This document shows, in pieces, positions 51,124 to 60,095 of a DNA stretch of 64,000 nt. A model generated the notes under the pieces. That model had not been told where the DNA came from. It saw only the letters and a program-made list of their open reading frames with translations, and did not search any database. The position numbers were made by a program, and so were the translations under genes. Within the stretch, counting starts at the first letter, position 1. Each line of letters starts with the position of its first letter. Source of the stretch: JAVKSM01 sp039583705 (lineage in GTDB: Bacteria; Actinomycetota; Actinomycetes; Mycobacteriales; Pseudonocardiaceae); assembly GCA_039583705.1 (NCBI GenBank), contig JAVKSM010000001.1, forward strand, positions 1-64,000. The letters are read 5' to 3'.

Positions 51124-52668
51124 ATGCCTACGTATCTCTCGCCGGGCGTGTACGTCGAGGAACTCGAGGCCGGCTCCCGGCCGATCGAGGGCGTGGGCAC
51201 CGCGGTGGCCGCGTTCGTGGGACTCGCCGAACAGGGCCCGTATAACACCCCGATGCTGATGACCAACTGGAGCCAGTTCACCCAGACCTTCGGCGACTTC
51301 GTCGAGGGCAGCTACCTCGCGCACGCCGTCTTCGGCTACTTCCTCAACGGCGGGGGCACCTGCTACGTCGTCCGCATCGGCGCCGACGGCTCCGAAAAGG
51401 CCGACGGGAAGAAGAAGGAGCTGGCCGCCGGGTCACAGGCGATGCTGGGCAGCTACCGGGTGGTGGCCCGCGACAGCGTGGGTGACTCGCCCGACATCAC
51501 CGTCGAGGTCACCGACCCCGGAGGGGAGGCCCCCCCGGAGGGCAGCTTCAAGCTCGTGGTCAAGCGCGGCAACAAGGTCGAGGAGAGCTTCGACCGGGTG
51601 ACGACCCAGCGCGGCAAGGACAACGTCGTCACCGTCGTCAAGGAGCGCTCCAAGCTGATCACGATCGAGGAAACCGCGACCGGCGCCGCGCTCGCCAAGC
51701 CGGAGAAGGGCAGCGTGACGCTGCAGCCGTCGGCACCGCCCACCCCGGCTCCCACCCGGCTCGGGCCCGACGACTACGTCGGCGACGTGGCCGAGCGCAC
51801 CGGTTTCGGTGGCCTGGAGGCGGTCGACGAGATCACGATGCTCGCGGTTCCCGACCTGATGAGTGCCTACCAGCAGGGCGTCATCGACCTGGAGGGTGTG
51901 CAGGCCGTCCAACTGGCGATGATCGCGCACTGCGAGCTGATGGGCGACCGGATGGCCGTCCTCGACCCGCCGCCGGGGCTCAACCCGCAGCAGATCAAGG
52001 AATGGCGGGTGGACACCGCCGGCTACGACTCCAAGTACGCCGCCCTGTACTACCCGTGGATCAAGGTGTTCGACCCGCTCTCCGGCACGAACGCCCACGT
52101 GCCACCGAGCGGGCACCTGGCCGGGATCTGGGCCCGTAACGACGAGACCCGCGGCGTGCACAAGGCACCGGCGAACGAGGTGATCCGCGGTGCGGTCGCG
52201 CTGCAGACCCAGGTCACCAAGGCCGAGCAGGATCTGCTCAACCCGGTCGGGATCAACTGCCTGCGCGGCTTCCCCGGCCGGGGTCTGCGGGTGTGGGGGG
52301 CGCGGACGCTGTCCTCAGACGCGGCGTGGCGCTACCTCAACGTGCGTCGGCTGTTCAACTACCTGGAGGAATCCATCCTCGACGGGACGCAGTGGGTGGT
52401 GTTCGAGCCGAACGACGACGCGCTGTGGGCACGGATCCGGCGCACCATCGGTGCCTTCCTGGTCAACGAGTGGCGCAAGGGCGCGCTGTTCGGGCTCACG
52501 CCGGACGAGGCGTTCTACGTCAAGTGCGACCGCGAGACCAACCCCGCCGAGGGCATCGACGCCGGCCAGGTCGTCTGTGAGATCGGGGTCGCGCCGGTCA
52601 AGCCGGCCGAGTTCGTCATCTTCCGGCTGGCGCAGTTCTCCGGCGGCACCAGTCTCGTCAGCGAGTGA
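51124..52668 (+). CDS. Contractile sheath protein (tail sheath)
   Basis: ATG 51124 follows GAGGAGG. The 514-aa protein has the N-terminal sheath signature TYLSPGVYVEELEAGSRPIE, VGTAVAAFVGLAEQGPYN and WSQFTQTFGDF. It also has the C-terminal core NCLRGFPGRGLRVWGARTLS, YLNVRRLFNYLEESILDGTQ and WVVFEPNDDALW. Strand-exchange termini of this kind build the contractile sheath. Only one sheath gene is present, unlike the three of Afp. Confidence 0.93.
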   Translation: MPTYLSPGVYVEELEAGSRPIEGVGTAVAAFVGLAEQGPYNTPMLMTNWSQFTQTFGDFVEGSYLAHAVFGYFLNGGGTCYVVRIGADGSEKADGKKKELAAGSQAMLGSYRVVARDSVGDSPDITVEVTDPGGEAPPEGSFKLVVKRGNKVEESFDRVTTQRGKDNVVTVVKERSKLITIEETATGAALAKPEKGSVTLQPSAPPTPAPTRLGPDDYVGDVAERTGFGGLEAVDEITMLAVPDLMSAYQQGVIDLEGVQAVQLAMIAHCELMGDRMAVLDPPPGLNPQQIKEWRVDTAGYDSKYAALYYPWIKVFDPLSGTNAHVPPSGHLAGIWARNDETRGVHKAPANEVIRGAVALQTQVTKAEQDLLNPVGINCLRGFPGRGLRVWGARTLSSDAAWRYLNVRRLFNYLEESILDGTQWVVFEPNDDALWARIRRTIGAFLVNEWRKGALFGLTPDEAFYVKCDRETNPAEGIDAGQVVCEIGVAPVKPAEFVIFRLAQFSGGTSLVSE

Positions 52669-52691
52669 CAGGCGAAAGGCGGTAGGCACCC

Positions 52692-53135
52692 ATGGCACTC
52701 CCCGATCTCGACTCGTCGGTCGGCCACTCCTTCGGTCTCGACTTCGACGGCGTGACGATCAAGCAGATCAACGAGGTCAGCGGGCTCAAGATGGAGCAGG
52801 ACGTCATCGAGCTCAAGGAGAACACCAACGACGGCAAGTACGTGATCAAGAAGCTGCCCGGGCGGCCGAAGGCGGGTGAGGTCACGCTGACCCGCGGTCT
52901 CACCGGTGACACCAGCTTCGAGAAGTGGATCAAAGACTCGCGGTTCGGCAAGATGCCGGACGCTCGCAAGGGCGGCGCGATCATCGTCTACGACTACGTG
53001 GGCTCGGCCATCAAGCGCTACAAGCTCACCAACGCCTGGCCGAAGAGCCTGGAGATCGGCACGCTCAAGGCCGGTGACACCAGCGTGCTGACCGAGAAGC
53101 TCGTCCTCACCTACGAGCAGATGGACGTCGAGTGA
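52692..53135 (+). CDS. Inner tube protein 1 (Afp1/Hcp-like)
   Basis: This 147-aa tail-tube family protein shows GHSFGLDFDGVTIKQINEVS, LKMEQDVIELKENT, GEVTLTRGLTGDTSFEKWIK and KRYKLTNAWPKSLEIGTLKA. Proteins like this stack as hexameric rings forming the inner tube. It lies 23 bases after the sheath gene. Confidence 0.92.
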   Translation: MALPDLDSSVGHSFGLDFDGVTIKQINEVSGLKMEQDVIELKENTNDGKYVIKKLPGRPKAGEVTLTRGLTGDTSFEKWIKDSRFGKMPDARKGGAIIVYDYVGSAIKRYKLTNAWPKSLEIGTLKAGDTSVLTEKLVLTYEQMDVE

Positions 53136-53584
53136 TGCGACGTGCGTTGAGCGCTGTTGATCCCGTCGAGGCGCCGGGCGCCGAGCCGAGCGGCGAGCCG
53201 GAGCAGCGCGAGACGCTGTGCACGGAGTTTCCGTTCGAGCTGCCCCGCGGCTACGTCGACCGCTCGGGCACGGTGCACCGCTCCGGCGTGATGCGGCTGG
53301 CGACCGCCCGCGACGAGCTGATCCCCCTGCGCGACGACCGGGTGCGGGAGAACCCGGCGTTCCTCACCGTGGTGCTGCTGGGCCGGGTGATCACCCGGCT
53401 CGGCACCGTCACCGAGGTCCATGCCGGGATCATGGAAGACCTGTTCGCCTCGGACCTCGCGTTCCTGCAGGACTTCTACCGGCGGATCAACACCGAGGGG
53501 CACACCAGGGCGGCGGTGACCTGTCCGGCTTGCGCGCACCGGTTCACCGTCGACGTGGCCGGCGGTCGCCTGGGGGGATCGTGA
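53135..53584 (+). CDS. Phage-tail-assembly-like protein with C-terminal zinc-knuckle half
   Basis: This 149-aa protein starts at the ATG overlapping the tube stop (TGATG). Its N-terminal half reads TEFPFELPRGYVDRSGTVHR and SGVMRLATARDELIPLRDDR, then VVLLGRVITRLGTV and DLFASDLAFLQDFYRRIN. It ends with CPACAHRFTVDVAGG. Proteins of this size and place in CIS loci resemble tail-assembly chaperones. Confidence 0.75.
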   Translation: MRRALSAVDPVEAPGAEPSGEPEQRETLCTEFPFELPRGYVDRSGTVHRSGVMRLATARDELIPLRDDRVRENPAFLTVVLLGRVITRLGTVTEVHAGIMEDLFASDLAFLQDFYRRINTEGHTRAAVTCPACAHRFTVDVAGGRLGGS

Positions 53585-53739
53585 CGTACGCGGCCGACCG
53601 GCTCTACGAGGAGGTCGCGTACGTCGCCTACCACTTCCACTGGCGGCTGGAGGACATCCTCGACCTGGAGCACGCCGAGCGCCGACGGTACGTGGCGGAG
53701 ATCGGACGGATCAACAACCGGATCAGCCAGGGGAGGTGA
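53581..53739 (+). CDS. DUF6760-type small CIS protein
   Basis: A 52-aa frame starting GTG 53581, overlapping the previous stop. It reads TYAADRLYEEVAYVAYHFHW, LEDILDLEHAERRRYVAEIG and RINNRISQGR. Small proteins of this pattern (DUF6760) follow the assembly gene in many actinobacterial CIS loci. Confidence 0.8.
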   Translation: MTYAADRLYEEVAYVAYHFHWRLEDILDLEHAERRRYVAEIGRINNRISQGR

Positions 53740-53745
53740 TCGCGC

Positions 53746-56313
53746 GTGTGGCCGTGGCAGCAGGCGCGGCCCGAGACGCACCCCGCCTCGGGCGAGACAG
53801 CGGCCGGCTCAGCCGCCCACCCGGCCGAGTGGCCGGCGGTGCCGCCGATCCAGCGCACCCTCGGTGCGATGCGTCCGATCGCGTCCCGGGACGAGTTCGC
53901 CGCCTCGCTGCTGTCCTGGCGTGACCCGTCCTTCCTGGCCCCGCTCGGCCACCTGGTCTCCGACGAGGCGCCCTCCGGCGTCATCCATCGGCTGATCGAA
54001 CCGGCGGGAGTGCCGGGAGTCCATCCGGCCAGCCCGCCACTGTCGTTCGCCGTGCGCGCGTCGCGGTCGGGGCGCGGCGGGCGTGTCGTGCAGCGGGTGT
54101 TCGCCAGGTTCTCGGCACGGGATCCTGACCCTGCGCAGGTACTCCCTGACGAGCGGCCGACCGAACTAACCGAATTAACTACCTTAAACGAACAAAACGT
54201 GCTACCCTCACCGGCGGCACCGATCGCACCAACTGCACTGACCGCACCAGAGCCACCACTACCGCAGGCCGGTCAGGCACCCCGGCCCCTCCCGGCCGTG
54301 CCGGTGCAGCGTGCGGCATCCCCCGTGGCGCCACTGACCGAGGCGCCCCCGCCCGCGCTGCCGATCCGCGAGCTCGCCGTGCGACCCGCGGACCTCGTCG
54401 AGCCGCTGGGCGTCGAGCTGCCGGTGGCGGAGACCTCCGGCAGGAACGAGGAGCCCACGCTCGGGGTGGGCTCGCCGTCGGCCGCGCCGGCACCGAGCGG
54501 AGCGGACGGCGGCCGGAGTGGGTCGGCCGACGCCGCCGGGCGCGATACCCTGGGCACGGCTCCTGTGACGGAGCTGCGCGGCCGACCTGCTCCGCTCCAG
54601 CTCAGCGTCGCGAGTCCAGTCGCTGCTCCTCCAACGCCAGGCACACGCCCCGTCACCCCGGTCCAGCGCGAGCTGGGATCGCCGCCCCCGTCGACGACCG
54701 GCCCGCTGCAGCGGCCTACCGGCGCGAACGTCGCGTTCACGCCGCGAGCAGGCGCGAACCTGGCGTTCACGCCAAACGTGCCGGAGGCGGCGGCGGGCAC
54801 CGCGTCGGCGATCGACCCGTCGAGCGACACCGAGCCAGCCACGCCCGAGCCAGCCACGCTTGAGTCAGCGCAGCCTGAGGTGGCGCAGCCGGCCGAAAGC
54901 CCGTCGGTCGCGCCGCTCATCGGCCAGTCAGGGTCCGCCCAGGTGTCAGGTGAGACCGCCCCGACTATGCAACGCGCGACCGGCCAGGCCGCCGAGCCGT
55001 CGGGCCAGCCGGCCACCAGCCAGCCGGCCACCAGCCCCCCGACACTGCCGACCGCGCCGGGTGCCCCCCATCCGGTTGCCTCCCAGGTCCGGTACGCGGC
55101 CGGTGGCGTGGCCAGCTCGCGTCGGCTGGGGCTCGGCCCGCCGCTGAGCTCAGAGGCTCTCACCCTGCAACGCGGCTCTGCCCCGCCGGCCTCGCCGCCA
55201 CCACCCTCGCCGCCGCCGGCTACCGCCCAACGGCTGGACCCCGTCCGGCACCCATCGCCGTCCCAGCAGCCGTCCATGACCAACGGGGAGAACCCGCCCG
55301 GGAACTCCGCACCAGCCGAGGACGAACCGGTCGCACCGCTGGTCGGGCAGTCAGCGCCGCCCACCACGCCACACCTCCTCCCCCCGCCCCACGGCGATCG
55401 CCCCACAGGTGCTCCGCTGCCCCCCAACTCCACAACCCCGCCGTCTCCACCAACCGGTGGGCACGTCGCCCAGCGCACCACCGGCTCCCGGGATGCCCTC
55501 GTCGCCGAGGACGGAGCTCCCCGGCGGGTATCGCCGAACACCCTCCTGGACGAGCCGCTGGCCGGCCCGTCGCTTCCGGGCGACCCCACCGCATCTCCCG
55601 CCGCCATCCAGGCCGCACCGCCCGCCGGCATTTCCGCCGCACCGCCCGCCGGCGCCCCGGCTGCGTCGACACTGGCGATGCCCGTGCTCCGGATCGCCGC
55701 GGCAGACACTGGCCCCCGCACCCCCGACAGCTCGGCTGCAGCACCACCGCGCATGCCGATCGTCGCCCGGCTGGTCGGTGACCGCACACCGCCGCTGCTC
55801 GCCGCGCCGAGGGAGGGGGGTAGCGCCAACGGGTCATCCCCCGGCGGCTCGTCGCACCGCGCTCCCGACGGCCAGGCGCCCGTGCAACGGCTCGATACCC
55901 AGCCGAAGCTGGCGAGTCAGGCCGACCCGCAGCGACTCCCGCCACCAGCCGTGCCAGCCGGGCCAGCCGAGCCGGTGATCCCGACCGCGCCGGTGATCCC
56001 GACCGCGCCGGTGGTGCAGGCCCTTCCGGCGCACCCGGCCCTTCCGGCGCACCCGGGCCCGCCGGTGCTCCAGGCCGTGTCGGCCGAACCCGGGATCCAG
56101 GCCGACAGCTCGGCCGCGCCGGATCCGCAGCCAAGCCTGCCCACGCCAAGCCCAGCCGCGCCGGCACCCGGGGCCACGGCGATACCCGGGACCGTGGGCG
56201 CCAACCCGGAGGAGCTGGTCAAGAAGATCTTCGACCCCTTGCTGCGCCGCATCAAGGCCGAGCTGTGGCTCGACCGGGAGCGCCGCGGCGTGCTCACCGA
56301 CCTGCGCCACTGA
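53746..56313 (+). CDS. 855-aa disordered CIS-locus protein with recurring QR motifs
   Basis: GTG 53746 lies seven bases after the DUF6760 stop. The protein is mostly Pro/Ala/Thr-rich and disordered, flanked by an ordered N-terminus (RPIASRDEFAASLLSWRDPS) and a conserved-looking C-terminal helix (NPEELVKKIFDPLLRRIKAE, then LWLDRERRG). About ten hydrophobic-Gln-Arg motifs are spread along it (PIQRTLG, VVQRVFA, PVQRAAS, PVQRELG, PLQRPTG, TMQRATG, TLQRGSA and others). Two rare TTA Leu codons occur at residues 144 and 147. It may be a tape-measure or cargo-adaptor protein, as no other tape measure is recognised. Unproven. Confidence 0.7.
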   Translation: MWPWQQARPETHPASGETAAGSAAHPAEWPAVPPIQRTLGAMRPIASRDEFAASLLSWRDPSFLAPLGHLVSDEAPSGVIHRLIEPAGVPGVHPASPPLSFAVRASRSGRGGRVVQRVFARFSARDPDPAQVLPDERPTELTELTTLNEQNVLPSPAAPIAPTALTAPEPPLPQAGQAPRPLPAVPVQRAASPVAPLTEAPPPALPIRELAVRPADLVEPLGVELPVAETSGRNEEPTLGVGSPSAAPAPSGADGGRSGSADAAGRDTLGTAPVTELRGRPAPLQLSVASPVAAPPTPGTRPVTPVQRELGSPPPSTTGPLQRPTGANVAFTPRAGANLAFTPNVPEAAAGTASAIDPSSDTEPATPEPATLESAQPEVAQPAESPSVAPLIGQSGSAQVSGETAPTMQRATGQAAEPSGQPATSQPATSPPTLPTAPGAPHPVASQVRYAAGGVASSRRLGLGPPLSSEALTLQRGSAPPASPPPPSPPPATAQRLDPVRHPSPSQQPSMTNGENPPGNSAPAEDEPVAPLVGQSAPPTTPHLLPPPHGDRPTGAPLPPNSTTPPSPPTGGHVAQRTTGSRDALVAEDGAPRRVSPNTLLDEPLAGPSLPGDPTASPAAIQAAPPAGISAAPPAGAPAASTLAMPVLRIAAADTGPRTPDSSAAAPPRMPIVARLVGDRTPPLLAAPREGGSANGSSPGGSSHRAPDGQAPVQRLDTQPKLASQADPQRLPPPAVPAGPAEPVIPTAPVIPTAPVVQALPAHPALPAHPGPPVLQAVSAEPGIQADSSAAPDPQPSLPTPSPAAPAPGATAIPGTVGANPEELVKKIFDPLLRRIKAELWLDRERRGVLTDLRH

Positions 56314-56343
56314 CCACCACCAGCGGATCCGAGGAGGAGCGCC

Positions 56344-56784
56344 ATGGCGAGCGGCGACGACCCAGCCGTCAGCGTGTGTTTCGTCGTCAGCATCGACGAC
56401 CAGAGCCTCGGCGCGTTCAACGGCTGTGAGGGGCTGGGGTGCGAGGTGGTGATTGAACAGCGCGAGGAGGGCGGCTACAACACCGCGGTCTGGCAGTTGC
56501 CCACTCGGCTGAAGTACTCCAACGTCAAGCTCACCCGGCCGGTCACCAAGGACACCGAGAAGGTGGCCAAGTGGTTCAGCAGTGTGGCCACCGGCGTCGG
56601 CCACAAGACCGGTTCGATCACCGCGATGACACTCGACGGCACCGTGGTCGCCCGCTGGGGGCTGCTCGACGTGGTCCCGGTGCGCTGGACCGGCCCCTCG
56701 CTCAACCCGGACTCGCCGAAAGTGGCGACCGAGACGGTGGAGATCGCCCACCACGGCTTCCTCTCACCCGGCGCCGGGAACTGA
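56344..56784 (+). CDS. Inner tube-type protein 2 (Afp5-like)
   Basis: This 146-aa phage-tail-tube family protein shows VCFVVSIDDQSLGAFNGCEG, LGCEVVIEQREEGGYN, LKYSNVKLTRPVTKDTEKVA and TAMTLDGTVVARWGLLDVVP. It is the divergent tube paralog found next to the baseplate genes, probably the first ring at the baseplate. GAGGAG precedes ATG 56344. Confidence 0.9.
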   Translation: MASGDDPAVSVCFVVSIDDQSLGAFNGCEGLGCEVVIEQREEGGYNTAVWQLPTRLKYSNVKLTRPVTKDTEKVAKWFSSVATGVGHKTGSITAMTLDGTVVARWGLLDVVPVRWTGPSLNPDSPKVATETVEIAHHGFLSPGAGN

Positions 56785-56795
56785 GGGGGCGGCAC

Positions 56796-57551
56796 ATGGC
56801 CTCGTCACCAACCGTCTTCCAGGCCGCGGGCGCCCCGGCCGGCCCGTCCTCGGGCGGCGCGCCACCGCAGCTCGTGCACGCCTTCCTGGAGATCCTCGAC
56901 CCGCCCCCGAGCGGCACGGCGGATGGCCCGGGAACGCCGACCGGCAAGAAGATCGAGTTCCAGTTCAACCCGAAAGAGCTCACGGTCACCAAGACCGCGA
57001 GGTGGCAACGGAAGGCCGCCAAGAGTGCGAAGAAGGCCGGCATCCCGGAGTTCCAGGGCGCCGAGCCGGCGAAGCTGGCCCTGGAGATGTTCCTCGACGC
57101 GAGTCGGACGCTGGACGGCAGCGTCGTCAAGGCCGTCGAGGAGCTGTTCAACTGCTGCGTGCCCACCCAGCAGGGCCCGAAGGCCTCCCCGCCGTGGGTG
57201 CGGTTCCAGTGGGGTTCGGTCACCGGCTTCCCGGCCCACGTCGCGAGCGTCACCGCGAAGTACACCCTGTTCACCGCCGCCGGTCTGCCGGTCCGTGCCG
57301 TGTGCACGGTCCAGTTGGAGGAGATGGGCGGCGAGACGGCCGGCCAGAACCCCACCTCGGGCGCGCTCGCCGCCCACACGGTGCACACGGTCGTCGCCGG
57401 GGACTCGCTGGCCACCCTCGCCTACCAGGAGTACGGCGACCCGACGCTCTGGCGGGCGTTGGCCGCAGCCAACGACATTGACGACCCGATGCGGCTGCCG
57501 GTGGGCCGCGCGCTGCTGGTGCCCGCCCTCGAGGAGCTGGACAGTGCCTAA
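56796..57551 (+). CDS. LysM-containing tube/baseplate adaptor (Afp7-like)
   Basis: This 251-aa protein's N-terminal domain (KKIEFQFNPKELTVTKTARW, FQGAEPAKLALEMFLDASRT) is the CIS baseplate adaptor type. The C-terminal LysM-like domain (HTVVAGDSLATLAYQEYGDP, LWRALAAANDIDDP, LPVGRALLVP) matches Afp7/T4 gp53-like architecture. Overlaps the spike gene by eight bases. Confidence 0.88.
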   Translation: MASSPTVFQAAGAPAGPSSGGAPPQLVHAFLEILDPPPSGTADGPGTPTGKKIEFQFNPKELTVTKTARWQRKAAKSAKKAGIPEFQGAEPAKLALEMFLDASRTLDGSVVKAVEELFNCCVPTQQGPKASPPWVRFQWGSVTGFPAHVASVTAKYTLFTAAGLPVRAVCTVQLEEMGGETAGQNPTSGALAAHTVHTVVAGDSLATLAYQEYGDPTLWRALAAANDIDDPMRLPVGRALLVPALEELDSA

Positions 57552-59331
57552 CCGGGAGTTCACGAACTCGCTGATCGTCGAGGTGGGCGGCGCGCCGCTG
57601 AAACCCCAGACCTCGGTGCTGATGACCCACGCCTACGTCGACGAGAGCCGGCTGCTGCCGGACATGTTCGTGCTGCGGTTCCGTGACCCGGGCCGCAGCG
57701 TACTCGAACAGGCCGGGTTGAAGATCGGCTCCGAGGTGCGGCTGAAGGCACAGGCCGGTGACGAACCGAGCCCCGATCTGCTGCTCTCCGGCGAGGTCAC
57801 CGCGCTGACCGTGGACATCGACAGCGCCGGCACGATCACCGAGGTGCGCGGCTACGACCACTCGCACCTGCTGTTCCGCGGCCGCGAGGTGGCGGCCTAC
57901 GCGAACATGGGGGTCGGTGACATCGTGCGCAAGGTCGCCCAGCGGGCCGGCCTGCAGGTCGGCACGGTCGACGACTTCGGCGCCAACCCGGGGCCCGAGG
58001 GCCAGATCACCCAGGACAACCTCAGCGACTGGGAGTTCCTGCAGCACCTGGCCGACGCCACCGGGGCGGAGCTGAGCGTCGTCGACCGCAAACTGTCCTT
58101 CACGAAGCCCGCAGACTCCGACGACGCTCCCAGCGTGCAGGCGAAGGCCCGGCAGAACCCGCTGGTGCTCGAAGCTGGTCAGAACCTGGTGTCGGTGCGC
58201 GCCGGGGTGAGCTCGGCCGAGCAGGTCAAGCAGGTCGAGGTGCGGGGCTGGGATTACCTGGGCAAGCAGGTGGTCAGCGCGACGGCACCGGCGAGCACCA
58301 CGAGCGCCGATTTGACCGAAGCCAACCCGCAGGGGCTGGCGAAGAGCTTCGGCGACGGCACCTTCCTGGCCACCGACGTGCCCTACCGGACCCACGGTGA
58401 CGCGCAGGCCGCGGCGCGGGCGCTGGCCGCCCAGATCGCCGGTGCGTTCGCCGAGATCGAGGGGGTGGCCAAGGGCAACCCGAAGCTGCGTGCCGGTGCC
58501 TCGGTGGCGCTGACCGGTGTCGGCAAGCCGTTCGAGGGCAAGTACACGCTGTCCGGCACCCGGCACCTGTTCTCCGAGGAGGGCGGCTACACCACCGCGT
58601 TCACCGTGAGCGCTCGAGCGGAGCGGTCGCTGTACGGGCTGGCGAACGGCGGTCACAACGGCACCGCCCGCTCGGTCACCGGGCTGGTCCCGGCGCTGGT
58701 GACCGACGCCAAGGACCCGCACAAGCTCGGTCGGGTGAAGGTGAAGTTCCCCTGGCTGGCCGACGGCTACGCGACCAGTTGGGTCCGCACGATGCAGGTC
58801 GGCGCCGGAAAGAACCGTGGCGGCATGATCCTGCCCGAGGTGGGCGACGAGGTGCTGGTCGGGTTCGAACAGGGCCGCTTCGACAGCCCGTACGTTCTCG
58901 GCGGGCTCTACAACGGCCAGGACACCCCGGCCGCCAGCTCCTACGAGCTCGTCGACCCCAACAGCGGCGCGATCAACGGCCGGCGGCTGGTGTCCCGCAC
59001 CGGACACCGGCTGGAGCTGGTGGAGAGCGCGGCCAAGCAGGACGCCGTACGGCTGGTCACCGGCGACGACAAGCACATGCTGGAGCTGGACAAGAAGGGC
59101 ATGACGGTGACCGTGCACAGCGACGGCACCGTGGTCGTCGAGGGCCAGCGGGGCGTCACGGTCGACGCCGGCACGGGTCCGCTCGAGCTCAAGGGCAGCA
59201 ACATCTCGATCAAGGCAACGACGGGCGTCACGGTCGAAGGCGCCACGGTGTCGGTCAGCGGCCAGGCCTCGACCGAGCTGAAGGCCGCCGGCAACGTCAC
59301 CGTCCAGGGCGCCCTGGTCCGGATCAACTAG
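57544..59331 (+). CDS. VgrG/gp5-gp27-like spike protein (Afp8-like)
   Basis: This 595-aa protein starts at GTG 57544. It has a gp27-like N-terminal part (SVLMTHAYVDESRLLPDMF, YDHSHLLFRGREVA, DIVRKVAQRAGLQV), an OB-fold gp5-like region (ALVTDAKDPHKLGRVKVKFP, MILPEVGDEVLVGFEQGRFD, PYVLGGLYNG), and a C-terminal beta-helix of repeated strands ending VQGALVRIN. It forms the trimeric hub-spike at the baseplate centre and binds the PAAR tip encoded next. No fused effector domain. Confidence 0.92.
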   Translation: MPNREFTNSLIVEVGGAPLKPQTSVLMTHAYVDESRLLPDMFVLRFRDPGRSVLEQAGLKIGSEVRLKAQAGDEPSPDLLLSGEVTALTVDIDSAGTITEVRGYDHSHLLFRGREVAAYANMGVGDIVRKVAQRAGLQVGTVDDFGANPGPEGQITQDNLSDWEFLQHLADATGAELSVVDRKLSFTKPADSDDAPSVQAKARQNPLVLEAGQNLVSVRAGVSSAEQVKQVEVRGWDYLGKQVVSATAPASTTSADLTEANPQGLAKSFGDGTFLATDVPYRTHGDAQAAARALAAQIAGAFAEIEGVAKGNPKLRAGASVALTGVGKPFEGKYTLSGTRHLFSEEGGYTTAFTVSARAERSLYGLANGGHNGTARSVTGLVPALVTDAKDPHKLGRVKVKFPWLADGYATSWVRTMQVGAGKNRGGMILPEVGDEVLVGFEQGRFDSPYVLGGLYNGQDTPAASSYELVDPNSGAINGRRLVSRTGHRLELVESAAKQDAVRLVTGDDKHMLELDKKGMTVTVHSDGTVVVEGQRGVTVDAGTGPLELKGSNISIKATTGVTVEGATVSVSGQASTELKAAGNVTVQGALVRIN

Positions 59332-59389
59332 GTCGCCCCGGCCCGGATCAACTCCGGCTCGGATCAGCTGAGGAAGGCGGGCGAACGAG

Positions 59390-59674
59390 ATGCCACCGGC
59401 GGCACGGGTCGGCGACCCCACCGGGCACCCGGGCACGATCGGGCCACCCGGGGTACCGACCGTACTGATCGGCGGGATGCCTGCGGCGACCGTCGGCACG
59501 CCGCACATCTGCGCGATGCCGCCGCCCGCGGGCCCGCATCCGGGTGCGCCGATCGCCCCGCCCGGCTGCCCCACGGTGCTCATCGGCGGGAGGCCGGCGG
59601 CGCGGATGGGTGACCTGTCCGCCTGCGGTGCCCCCATCGTGATGGGTGCGATGACCGTGCTGATCGGAGGGTGA
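59390..59674 (+). CDS. PAAR-domain spike tip protein (Afp10-like)
   Basis: This 94-aa protein is rich in Pro and Gly with PAAR repeats: PPAARVGDPTGHPG, TVLIGGMPAATVGTPHICAM, CPTVLIGGRPAARMGD. His and Cys residues can hold a metal at the tip. It lacks a C-terminal effector extension. It caps the spike of the CIS. Confidence 0.92.
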   Translation: MPPAARVGDPTGHPGTIGPPGVPTVLIGGMPAATVGTPHICAMPPPAGPHPGAPIAPPGCPTVLIGGRPAARMGDLSACGAPIVMGAMTVLIGG

Positions 59675-59678
59675 GGCG

Positions 59679-60095
59679 ATGACCGCCGACGCGCAGTTCC
59701 TCGGTGCCGGATGGGCATTCCCGCTGCGCACGGACGCCACCGGCAGCATCGCGCTGGTCACCGGCGAGCGTGAGGTCCAGGAGAGCATCCGGATCATCCT
59801 GGGCAGCGCCCCGGGTGAGCGCCCGATGCGCCCGGAGTTCGGCTGCGCGATCCACGACCTCGTCTTCGCCCCGGCCGATGCCACCACCGCCGGAGCGCTG
59901 GCCTACCAGGTTCGGTCGGCCCTGGACCGCTGGGAACCGCGCATCGACCTGACCGACGTGCAGGTCCGGTTCGACTCGGTGGACGCCGGCACGCTGCTCA
60001 TCGACATCCACTACACCTTGCGGGACAGCAACGACCCGCGGAACCTCGTCTTCCCGTTCTACGTGATCCCCTCTCACGAAGTGGGAGGTGCGTGA
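59679..60095 (+). CDS. gp25/W-type baseplate wedge protein (Afp9-like)
   Basis: This 138-aa protein shows GWAFPLRTDATGSIALVTGE, IRIILGSAPGERPMRPEFGC and IHDLVFAPADATT, the gp25 lysozyme-fold wedge signature including the EPR-like core. It nucleates sheath assembly at the baseplate. Its stop overlaps the baseplate J start (TGATG). Confidence 0.93.
   Translation: MTADAQFLGAGWAFPLRTDATGSIALVTGEREVQESIRIILGSAPGERPMRPEFGCAIHDLVFAPADATTAGALAYQVRSALDRWEPRIDLTDVQVRFDSVDAGTLLIDIHYTLRDSNDPRNLVFPFYVIPSHEVGGA

Noticed and set aside
57271..59718. 815-aa open frame antisense to the spike and PAAR genes
   Set aside because: Shadow of high-GC coding sequence; composition Gly/Arg/His-rich without family motifs, while the plus strand encodes clear VgrG and PAAR proteins.
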